In this document: piece after piece, positions 7,821 through 15,240 of the stretch
Layout of the letters: each line of letters starts with the position of its first letter
Position numbering within the stretch: the first letter of the stretch is position 1
Assembly (NCBI GenBank): GCA_025355465.1
Contig: JANXZO010000046.1
Location: 1-64,000, forward strand
Source: Bacteroidales bacterium
GTDB taxonomy: Bacteria > Bacteroidota > Bacteroidia > Bacteroidales > FEN-979
Length of the DNA stretch: 64,000 nucleotides
Reading direction: 5' to 3'
Position numbers and translations under genes: made by a program
The notes under the pieces: generated by a model
Told to the model about the DNA's origin: nothing
Database searches by the model: none
Seen by the model: the letters and a program-made list of their open reading frames with translations, nothing else

Positions 7821-9035
7821 ATGAAGAAGTTCATTTTACTTTCCGTTTTTATGATGGTCTCTGTTTCGCTTTTGGCGCAAACCATCGACCAGTGGCGCGG
7901 CCCCAAACGCGACGGCCTGTACAACGAAACCAACCTGCTGAAGCAGTGGCCTCCCGAAGGGCCGAAACTGCTCTGGAAAGCCGACAGCGTGGGTAACGGC
8001 TTTTCCTCGCCAATCATCACCGCCGAGCGGATCTACCTGCCGGGAGAGAAGGACAGCACGGGATATATCTTTGCCTTCGACCGGAGCGGAAAGTTGCTCT
8101 GGAAGGCCGACATGGGCCCCGAGTGGACCGTCAACTTTCCGGGTCCCCGCTGCACACCTGCCGTGGTTGGCGACCTGCTGTACTACCTTTCCAGCATGGG
8201 GAAGCTTCACTGCCTGGATGCCAGGACCGGTGCCACAAAATGGAGTACCGACTATATCAAAGATCTTCACGGCGTGAACCTACGTTTCGGGTACACTGAA
8301 TCGCCGCTGATTGAAGGTGACCGGATCTACTGCTCCCCGGGAGGCCCCGACACCAATGTGGTTGCCCTCAACCGGTTCGACGGCAAGCTGATCTGGAAGT
8401 CGAAGGCCATGGGTGATTCCTCCGCCTACTGCTCACCGGTACTTGTTCAGCTTCCCGGCCGCACGGTCTTTGTCAACCTGACCATTCATCATCTGATCGG
8501 GCTTGACGCGGCAACCGGTGAGCTGCTCTGGAGTTACAAAACGGAGCGCTGGCCCAACGACATCCATTGCAATGTGCCGTTGTTTGAAAACGGCAATATC
8601 TATCTCAACGACCGGGGTGGCAACGGATTTGTGAAGCTGCAGCTGGCTGCCGACGGGAAGAGCGTGACCGAGACCTGGCGCAATTTCAAGGCCGGGAATA
8701 TTCAGGGGGGCTTCATCAGGCTGGGCGATTACCTATACGGTTCACGCTACCGTCCCTCCCGTTTTGAGACGCTGTCGGCTGCCAGCGGAGAGGTTGTTGA
8801 TTCGCTTAAATTCAGCCATGGCAGTACCATTTACGCCGACGGACTGCTTTACTGTTACTCCGAGCAGGGAGCGGTGGGGCTGATCAAACCCGACAACGGC
8901 AAGTCGGAACTGATCTCCTCCTTTAAAATTACCGAAGGAACCCTGGAACATTTTGCCCACCCGGTGATCCGCGATGGCGTTTTGTACATTCGCCACGGAA
9001 AGGTTTTGCTGGCTTATGACATCCGGCGGAGATAG
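7821..9035 (+). CDS. Secreted PQQ-like beta-propeller protein 3
   Basis: The third tandem paralogue, 404 residues, with signal peptide MKKFILLSVFMMVSVSLLAQ and QWRGPKRDGLYNETNLLKQWPPEGPKLLW. It keeps the CSPGGPDTNVVALNRFDGKLIWKS and SAYCSPVLV blocks found in copies 1 and 2, and ends IRHGKVLLAYDI, as the others end with RHG...MVYDL. The arrangement points to local duplication followed by divergence, perhaps for different ligands or partners. Immediately downstream the sequence changes to AT-rich DNA with a second controller gene, which interrupts the propeller series. Confidence 0.85.
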   Translation: MKKFILLSVFMMVSVSLLAQTIDQWRGPKRDGLYNETNLLKQWPPEGPKLLWKADSVGNGFSSPIITAERIYLPGEKDSTGYIFAFDRSGKLLWKADMGPEWTVNFPGPRCTPAVVGDLLYYLSSMGKLHCLDARTGATKWSTDYIKDLHGVNLRFGYTESPLIEGDRIYCSPGGPDTNVVALNRFDGKLIWKSKAMGDSSAYCSPVLVQLPGRTVFVNLTIHHLIGLDAATGELLWSYKTERWPNDIHCNVPLFENGNIYLNDRGGNGFVKLQLAADGKSVTETWRNFKAGNIQGGFIRLGDYLYGSRYRPSRFETLSAASGEVVDSLKFSHGSTIYADGLLYCYSEQGAVGLIKPDNGKSELISSFKITEGTLEHFAHPVIRDGVLYIRHGKVLLAYDIRRR

Positions 9036-9105
9036 AAGTACCCCCAAAGAACCAATTTTACCACACATCATCAGAATGTTGATAAGAAATTAACCTTATT
9101 CAAGG

Positions 9106-9132
9106 TTGATACAACAAACTTTATTATTTTTG
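9106..9132 (+). promoter_or_regulatory. Bacteroidota-type promoter of the second controller gene
   Basis: TTG (9106-9108), 16 nt, TATTTTTG (9125-9132). The upstream decamer GTTGATACAA (9105-9114) is shared with the promoter region of the first RM operon. The spacer is shorter than usual. Confidence 0.5.
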
Positions 9133-9145
9133 ACACGATTGTCAA
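9130..9145 (+). promoter_or_regulatory. Candidate controller operator, TTGACA-N4-TGTCAA
   Basis: A perfect six-base inverted repeat with a four-base centre overlaps the -7 box and lies just before the controller gene. That is where a C protein or XRE autoregulator would bind. The binding role is inferred. Confidence 0.45.
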
Positions 9146-9160
9146 GAAATACAATTCAAG

Positions 9161-9475
9161 ATGAAAACAGAAAATTTAGGTGATTATATTAGACAGCTAC
9201 GAGAACAGGAAGAAATGCCACTACGCAAACTTGCTGCATTGCTCGATATTGACCAAAGCACACTAAGTAAATTGGAACGCGGAGCGCGACCAGTAAGCCG
9301 ACAAATGTTACCAATCATTGCAAAGACTTTTAAAGTGGACGAAAAAGAACTTGTCATAAAGTTCATGAGCAAACAAGTGGCTTATCAACTGGCAGACGAA
9401 AAATACGCTAAAGACATTTTGATTGCAGCAGAGGAAGAAATACAATACCTAACCAAAAAGAACGGTAGGAAGTAA
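9161..9475 (+). CDS. XRE-family helix-turn-helix controller (second copy)
   Basis: A 104-residue protein homologous along its whole length to the controller at 3007-3327: GDYIRQLREQEEMPLRKLAALLDID, recognition helix QSTLSKLERGAR, then FMSKQVAYQLADEKYAKDILIAAEEEIQY. The two share more than the HTH, including the C-terminal helix, so they are members of one RM-associated regulator family. The stop overlaps the next start as TAATG, the same coupling type as in the first RM operon. It probably controlled a type III RM operon that is now broken, and may still repress itself through the palindrome at 9130-9145. Confidence 0.8.
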   Translation: MKTENLGDYIRQLREQEEMPLRKLAALLDIDQSTLSKLERGARPVSRQMLPIIAKTFKVDEKELVIKFMSKQVAYQLADEKYAKDILIAAEEEIQYLTKKNGRK

Positions 9476-10839
9476 TGGAGTTACAATTAGAAAATTTAAA
9501 ATATCAGGACACCGCTATTCAGGCAGTCATTAAGGTGTTTGACGGAACAGAGAAAAACACTTTTGACAATGCTTGCACTGAGGGTATACGTTCAAATGTT
9601 TGTAAACTAATCGCTTCGCAGTTAGCCGACAATATTAAAGCTATTGCAAAAGAAAACGGCCTTGACGAAGAAACGGCAAAGTATTCAGCCGATAACGATC
9701 TCTGCATTGAAATGGAAACGGGAACAGGTAAAACACTTGTTTACATAAAAACCATTTACGAGTTATACAAACACTACGCTTTTACAAAATTCATCATACT
9801 TGTTCCGTCAATTGCAATTAGACAAGGAACTTTAGGCACTTTCAAAACATTTGAAAAGCAATTAGCTACTATTTACGGCTTTACAGTTTCGGCTTTTGAC
9901 TATGACAGCAAGAAGCTGAACAAAGTAACCAATTTCATTGAAGAACAGTATCCGCGGGTTATGATTATGACAACTGGTGCATTTTCTTCTGACGACAGAA
10001 TTTTAAACCGAACCCAAAGAGAAGATTTGTTTAATAATTTGCCATACATTGACGCAATTGCAAAAGTGCGACCAATCATTTTTATGGACGAGCCACAGGA
10101 AGGAATGGACAGCGACAATATGGTGGAACGTTTAAAAACGCTGTCAGCAGAGGAAAGAAAAGAACGTTACAGTGAAAAAGCAGGCCAATCTGTTTGGGAC
10201 TATAATAAAACAGAAGGAACAGACCATAAATTTATATTGATACAAATTCCTGAAGCTACGGACGAGAATAGTGAAGCTTATAAAGCGGGTTACAAAAAGA
10301 TCAGCGACATCACCATTGAACGAAATAAACGAGTGGTTGGAAAACTCATTGAAGAAAAGAAAAAGCAACAACCAGACCTGTTTACCAACGGACACAAAGC
10401 CGATGCAATAAATGGTTTAGGCTTTAAAGTTTTCAAATTGGTAAAATCAAATTTCCCAAGAGTTGAATGGGCTCCCGATATTGAGAAAACAGACGAAGAA
10501 AATATTGCAACCCTGAAAAAATACATTGCCGACAAAGAAGCCCAATTGGTTACAGCATTCAACCGAAACGAATTGCTGACAGAGATTTTATTAAAAAGCG
10601 GTTTTCAACTAAACTACAAGGCCGACAAACAAGACCAGTTTACAAAAAACGAAATTTTATTAGCGACAGACGGATTAAAAGAAACCTTAATTTGTTTAGA
10701 TGTAGCAATTGATGCCGACACAGTAGAGCATTTCAAAAAGCACACAGACAAAAAATTCATTTGCCTTGAACGAGCCTTGGATACTACAAAGAAATACAAC
10801 CTGAAGCACTATTTAGGTGATAAGTTTAATGTGTTTTAG
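9475..10839 (+). pseudogene. Type III restriction Res N-terminus fused in frame to Mod C-terminus (chimeric remnant)
   Basis: Residues 1 to about 215 are the start of a type III Res helicase: Walker A METGTGKT near 85 and the DEAD-box variant FMDEPQEGMD near 205. From about residue 235 the protein instead matches the C-terminal part of a type III Mod methylase: QSVWDYNKTEGTDHKFILIQIPEATDENSEAYKAGYKKISDITIERNKR, then GFKVFKLVKSNF and ILLKSGFQL. Missing are the Res helicase motifs after II and its nuclease domain, and the Mod SAM-binding and catalytic motifs. The parts are joined without a stop, which an in-frame deletion between adjacent res and mod genes would give. Neither restriction nor methylation should remain, although it could still be translated. 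Confidence 0.75.
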
Positions 10840-10884
10840 GGAATTACAATGCAATTGCAGCTGATTTCCCGTCTCCTCAAGCCC

Positions 10885-12312
10885 ATGACAAAGAAGAATA
10901 CAGAGCGAATCCTGCTGCTACTTGTGGCTGCTGTTGCTGCAGGGCTGCTGGTGTGGTGGTTTCTCTACGATCCTTCGGGGAAATTCTCCCTCTCCGTGCC
11001 GGGGATGGACCACCGTAAAAAGGGGCTTCCGGGACAGGGGGCGCCGGTAAAGATCGGGACACTCTTCACCTCCTTTAAAACGGCTGACGATCAGCCCGGA
11101 ACCAGCTGGCCGCGCTTCAGGGGAGAGGATTTTACGAACATCAGCAAAGAGCAGCTCCCGCTGATCGGTAAATTTGCACAAGGCGGACCGAAAATATTGT
11201 GGAAGAAGACGCTTGGCGAAGGGCACGCAGCGCCTGCCGTTTACAAAGGAAAGATCTACCTGCTCGATTACGACGAGGTGAAAAAGGAGGACCAGCTCCG
11301 TTGCTTTATGCTGACGACCGGGGAGGAGCTGTGGCGCCGGGGTTATAATGTAAGATTGAAGCGCAACCATGGCCTTTCGCGCACCATCCCGGCGGTAACC
11401 GAGAAGTTTGTCGTAACCATGGGTCCGCGGTGCCAGGTAATGTGCGTCGACCGTGCCACCGGAGCTTACCGCTGGGGCATTGAACTGGACCGTGAGTACA
11501 AGGCCGAAATTCCCTTCTGGTACACCGGTCAGTGCCCGATGATCGATGGCGACACGGCCATCATCGCGGTGGGAGGAACTTCGCTGATGATCGCGGTCGA
11601 CTGCAACACCGGGAAAAAAGTGTGGGAGACCCCCAATCCACGGTCCTGGAAAATGTCCCACTCGTCGGTGATGCCCATGGTGGTGAACGGCCGGAAGATG
11701 TACGTATATGCTGCCATTGGCGGAATCTGCGGCATTGCGGCGAACGGCCCTGACCGAGGCAAGGTGCTGTGGGAGAATACGGAGTTCGGTCCGAACGTGA
11801 TGGCCCCTTCGCCTGTGGTGATGCCCGACGGGCTGATCTTCGTCACGGCCGGCTATGGTGCAGGCGGAGCCCTGCTGAAGATCCGGGAAACGGGCGGGAA
11901 ATTCACGGCGGAGGTAAAACAGCGGTACAAACCCCTGGAGGGGTTGGCTTCGGAGCAGCAGACACCGGTTTATCAGGATGGTTATCTTTACGGTATCCTT
12001 CCGAAAGATGCGGGAGGGCTGCGAAACCAGTTTGTGGGCTGCAAGGCCACAGACTGCCAAACGATCGTGATGAGCAGCGGCAAAGATGAACGGTTCGGAC
12101 TCGGACCATACATCCAGGCCGACGGAAAATTTTATATCCTGAACGACGACGGAGAGATGACCATTGCAAAGGTCACCCCCGGTTCTTTCAAGGTACTCGA
12201 TAAGGCAAAGATCATCGACGGGCAGGATTCGTGGGGCCCGATCGCCATTACGGGTGGGTATTTGCTGATGCGGGATTCGAAAACGCTGGTTTGTATGGAT
12301 GTCAGACAATGA
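10885..12312 (+). CDS. Membrane-anchored PQQ-like beta-propeller protein 4
   Basis: A 475-residue protein. The ATG at 10885 (MTKKNTERILLLLVAAVAAGLLVWWFLYD) is preferred over the track start at 10849 because it opens a single N-terminal membrane anchor or uncleaved signal; the extra 12 residues may come from the junction with the inserted RM remnant. The propeller starts with SWPRFRGEDFTNISKEQ and GGPKILWKKTLGEGHAAPAVYKGKIYLLDYD and ends SKTLVCMDVRQ. It differs from copies 1-3 in lacking the QWRGP opening. It begins a series of closely spaced or overlapping genes (16 bases to the NHL gene) and probably belongs to the redox module. Confidence 0.82.
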   Translation: MTKKNTERILLLLVAAVAAGLLVWWFLYDPSGKFSLSVPGMDHRKKGLPGQGAPVKIGTLFTSFKTADDQPGTSWPRFRGEDFTNISKEQLPLIGKFAQGGPKILWKKTLGEGHAAPAVYKGKIYLLDYDEVKKEDQLRCFMLTTGEELWRRGYNVRLKRNHGLSRTIPAVTEKFVVTMGPRCQVMCVDRATGAYRWGIELDREYKAEIPFWYTGQCPMIDGDTAIIAVGGTSLMIAVDCNTGKKVWETPNPRSWKMSHSSVMPMVVNGRKMYVYAAIGGICGIAANGPDRGKVLWENTEFGPNVMAPSPVVMPDGLIFVTAGYGAGGALLKIRETGGKFTAEVKQRYKPLEGLASEQQTPVYQDGYLYGILPKDAGGLRNQFVGCKATDCQTIVMSSGKDERFGLGPYIQADGKFYILNDDGEMTIAKVTPGSFKVLDKAKIIDGQDSWGPIAITGGYLLMRDSKTLVCMDVRQ

Positions 12313-12328
12313 GCATTTAATGTAGCCT

Positions 12329-13303
12329 ATGAAACAACGGATCATTATTGGTATCGCCCTGTTGCTGCTTCTTGTGGTGATCGGGTTCATGGTGTGGGAT
12401 TTTTTCCTGAGCAGACCGGAAGGAGCCGCCAATCCTTACGCCTATGACCTGAGCGAGCTAAAAAAGAGCGACACTGCCCTCAACCGCTATGAAGAGGCAC
12501 TGCAGTTTACTCCCGGACTGGAGGAGATCCACGGTATTGCGGTGGATCCGGCCGGCAGGATCTTCGTGGCCGGAAAAAACGGGGTGAAGGTGTTTGACGA
12601 TTCCGGAAAGCTGTTACGGAAATTCAAATTCGACGGATATGCCGATTGCATCACCCTCGGCCTTTTCGGAAATATCCTGCTGGGGATGGGAGATCATGTG
12701 GAAATTTACAGTGCTGAAGGAAAACTCCTGGAAAAATGGAAGCCGGCCAATTCCGAATCGGTGATCACCAGTATAGCCGCTACGGGTTTGTTCGTTTTTG
12801 TGGCTGACGCGGGAGCGAAGGTTGTTTACCGGTACGACCACAGTGGAAAGCTCTTCAACCGGATCGGGGAGAAGGACCCCGAAAACAGGATCCCCGGGTT
12901 CATCATCCCGAGTCCGTATTTCGATGTATGCATCGGAAAAAAGGGGGAGCTCTGGGTGGCCAACACCGGCCGGCACGAACTGGAGCAGTTTTCGCCTGAC
13001 GGCAGGCTTGTTACCTCGTGGGGTGTTGCCTCCATGGCCATTGAAGGCTTTGCCGGTTGCTGCAACCCCTCCCACTTTGCCATCCTGGCCGACGGGTCGT
13101 TCGTCACTGCCGAAAAAGGAATTGAGCGGGTGAAGATCTACTCTCCCGGCGGCGTGTTGAAATGTGTTGTAGCCACACCCGAACAATTTGAAGAGGGAAC
13201 CAAGGGCCTCGATCTCGCAGTGGATCCGAAAGGGCGCCTCCTTGTGCTGGATCCGGTAAGGAATCAGGTCCGGATATTTGTTGAAAAACTGAAGAAAAAG
13301 TAA
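12329..13303 (+). CDS. Membrane-anchored NHL/six-bladed beta-propeller protein
   Basis: A 324-residue protein with an N-terminal membrane segment (IIIGIALLLLLVVIGFMVWDFF) and repeats of the NHL type: EIHGIAVDPAGRIFVAGKNGVKVFDDSGKLL, ELWVANTGRHELEQFSPDGRLV and LDLAVDPKGRLLVLDPVRNQVRIF. The segment GFAGCCNPSHFA near residue 232 contains a Cys pair followed by Asn-Pro-Ser-His, which recalls NHL proteins found next to NosR/NapH-like ferredoxin genes. It lies 3 bases before the Tat-type ferredoxin gene. A role as periplasmic partner in electron transfer or cofactor handling is inferred from context only. Confidence 0.72.
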   Translation: MKQRIIIGIALLLLLVVIGFMVWDFFLSRPEGAANPYAYDLSELKKSDTALNRYEEALQFTPGLEEIHGIAVDPAGRIFVAGKNGVKVFDDSGKLLRKFKFDGYADCITLGLFGNILLGMGDHVEIYSAEGKLLEKWKPANSESVITSIAATGLFVFVADAGAKVVYRYDHSGKLFNRIGEKDPENRIPGFIIPSPYFDVCIGKKGELWVANTGRHELEQFSPDGRLVTSWGVASMAIEGFAGCCNPSHFAILADGSFVTAEKGIERVKIYSPGGVLKCVVATPEQFEEGTKGLDLAVDPKGRLLVLDPVRNQVRIFVEKLKKK

Positions 13304-13306
13304 CCG

Positions 13307-13963
13307 ATGCTGAACAGGCGCGATTTTATTCAGACCCTTGTCCGCGGATCCATCCTCGCCGGCCTGACCCTGCTTACGGGGGCGTTGGTTTACCGCTCGC
13401 GCAAGGGAGGATGTGAATCGGGGTTTGCCTGCGGGAGCTGCCCAAAGTCTGACGGTTGCAATCTGGCTGAGGCCAAAGCCTTCAGGCAAACGGTGTGGCA
13501 GCTCGACCCCGCAAAATGTATCCAGTGCGGCCGCTGCGCCACCAACTGTGTGATGTCGCCTTCGGCCGTGAAGTGTTTTCACGTTTATGCCATGTGCGGC
13601 TACTGCGACCTCTGCGGAGGTTATTTTAAACCCGAAACCAAGGATCTCACCACGGCCGCCGAACATCAGCTGTGTCCCACAAACGCCATCAAACGCAAGT
13701 TCGTGGAGGATCCCTTTTTCGAGTACTCCATCGACAAGCCCCTTTGCATCGGTTGCGGAAAATGCGTTAAAGGATGTGGCGCTTTTGGCAACGGGTCGCT
13801 ACAGCTGCAGATCGACCACCACCTCTGCCAGAACTGCAACGAGTGTTCCATCGCCCGCAGCTGCCCGTCGGAAGCATTCAGCCGGGTACCGGCCGGCAAG
13901 CCTTACCTGCTGAAGAGTTTCGGGAAGGAGCTGTTGCCTGACAAGAAAACTACCTCCGGATGA
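13307..13963 (+). CDS. Tat-type periplasmic polyferredoxin
   Basis: A 218-residue protein starting MLNRRDFIQTLVRGSILAGLTLLTGAL, a twin-arginine-like signal or anchor. Several Cys clusters can bind iron-sulfur centres: CESGFACGSCPKSDGC, CIQCGRCATNC, CGYCDLCGGYF, CIGCGKCVKGC and CQNCNECSIARSC. This resembles NapG-like or related 4Fe-4S proteins that carry electrons outside the cytoplasmic membrane. Its stop overlaps the start of the NapH/NosR-like gene (ATGA), strong evidence that the two work together. Whether the signal is cleaved cannot be told. Confidence 0.8.
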   Translation: MLNRRDFIQTLVRGSILAGLTLLTGALVYRSRKGGCESGFACGSCPKSDGCNLAEAKAFRQTVWQLDPAKCIQCGRCATNCVMSPSAVKCFHVYAMCGYCDLCGGYFKPETKDLTTAAEHQLCPTNAIKRKFVEDPFFEYSIDKPLCIGCGKCVKGCGAFGNGSLQLQIDHHLCQNCNECSIARSCPSEAFSRVPAGKPYLLKSFGKELLPDKKTTSG

Positions 13964-15240
13964 AAGAGCGGATGAAAAAACTGTGCTGGATCCTGCTTTT
14001 TACCCTGGTTGTGGTGAATGGCTTTGCCGTACAGCGCTTCCCCAAGCCCGAATTCGAAACGGCCTACCTGCAGCCGCAAACCCACCAGCCTCCGCCCCGG
14101 GCCGAACTCCTGGCTGTGACAGATGTTGTGGTCCTCTTCCTGGCGCTCGCCGTCACCACCTGGCTGGTACTCAAACGCCGCTCCCGGATGGGGGTCTTCT
14201 TTATGTCGCTCGCGTCGCTGGCCTATTTCGGATTTTACCGGCAGGGGTGTGTCTGCTCCATCGGGGCGATTCAGAATGTGACACTGGCGCTCTTTGATCA
14301 CTCCTTTTTCATCCCGCTCACCGTCATCGCCTTTTTTATCCTGCCGCTGATCTTCACCCTCTTTTTCGGCCGTACCTTCTGTGCCGGGGTCTGTCCTTTC
14401 GGAGCGCTGCAGGACCTGGTGGCCTTCCGGCCTGTGAAGCTGGGTTCACGACTTAACGCTGTGCTGGGGATGATTCCCTATGTTTACCTGGGACTCGCTG
14501 TGCTTTATGCCGCCACCGGAACCGATTTCATCATCTGCCGGTACGACCCCTTCGTGGGAATTTTCCGGTTCGGCGCCTCCTTCGGGATGTTCATTTTTAC
14601 CGGGACGCTGCTGCTTTCGGGAATCTTCATTGCCCGCCCTTACTGCCGCTTCCTTTGTCCGTATGGGGTACTGCTCAACCGGACCAGCCGTTTCTCGCGG
14701 AAACATCTCACCATCACCCCCGCCGCATGCATTCAGTGCCGCCTTTGCGAAAACTCCTGTCCCTACGACGCCATCGACATTCCCGTGACCGGTAAAAACC
14801 CTATGGATAAGCAGCGCCGTATGCGGAACCTGATCTTCATCATCCTGCTTGTGCCGGTACTTGTTGGAATAGGCGGCTGGACCGGAGCACGGCTTCATGA
14901 GACCCTGGCCGGCGTCAACCCGAAGGTACGGCTGGCCAGCCTGGTGATGCATCCCGAATCCTATGCCGGGATGGCAGAACCCTTCGAGATCACCGCCTTC
15001 CGCTCCGCGGGCAAACCGGTTGCGCAGCTTTACGCCGAAGCCTCCTCCGTGCTCGGCCAATTCTATACCGGCGGCTGGATCCTGGGCGGATTTCTGGGAC
15101 TGGTATTCGGGCTGGTGATCGCCGGGAGGATGCTGGCGCGGTACAATCCCGATTATGTTCCCAACAAAGGCAACTGCTTCAGCTGTGGCCGCTGCGTGGA
15201 TTATTGTCCGGTTAAAGCCACAACAAATCCACCGTCATGA
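13960..15240 (+). CDS. NapH/NosR-like membrane ferredoxin
   Basis: A 426-residue integral membrane protein with about six hydrophobic spans. It has the two hallmark CxxxCP motifs of the NapH/NosR/CcoG group (RTFCAGVCPFGALQD near 147 and RPYCRFLCPYGVLLN near 230), a 4Fe-4S motif CIQCRLCENSCPYDAI, and a second C-terminal cluster CFSCGRCVDYCPVKAT. Another Cys pair (GCVCSIGAIQN) lies near 92. These proteins pass electrons across or along the membrane between quinol or cytoplasmic donors and periplasmic acceptors. It overlaps both neighbours (ATGA on each side), so it is translated with the Tat ferredoxin and the anchored propeller. Confidence 0.85.
   Translation: MKERMKKLCWILLFTLVVVNGFAVQRFPKPEFETAYLQPQTHQPPPRAELLAVTDVVVLFLALAVTTWLVLKRRSRMGVFFMSLASLAYFGFYRQGCVCSIGAIQNVTLALFDHSFFIPLTVIAFFILPLIFTLFFGRTFCAGVCPFGALQDLVAFRPVKLGSRLNAVLGMIPYVYLGLAVLYAATGTDFIICRYDPFVGIFRFGASFGMFIFTGTLLLSGIFIARPYCRFLCPYGVLLNRTSRFSRKHLTITPAACIQCRLCENSCPYDAIDIPVTGKNPMDKQRRMRNLIFIILLVPVLVGIGGWTGARLHETLAGVNPKVRLASLVMHPESYAGMAEPFEITAFRSAGKPVAQLYAEASSVLGQFYTGGWILGGFLGLVFGLVIAGRMLARYNPDYVPNKGNCFSCGRCVDYCPVKATTNPPS

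Noticed and set aside
5261-9035. True PQQ-dependent alcohol dehydrogenases
   Set aside because: The propeller repeats are present, but no vicinal Cys pair and no recognisable Ca/PQQ catalytic set could be seen in any of the three copies.
10918-12432. 504-codon open frame on the minus strand
   Set aside because: Antisense to propeller 4 in GC-rich sequence; His/Arg-rich with no family resemblance.
12614-13666. 350-codon minus-strand open frame
   Set aside because: Antisense to the NHL and Tat ferredoxin genes, which have clear motifs.
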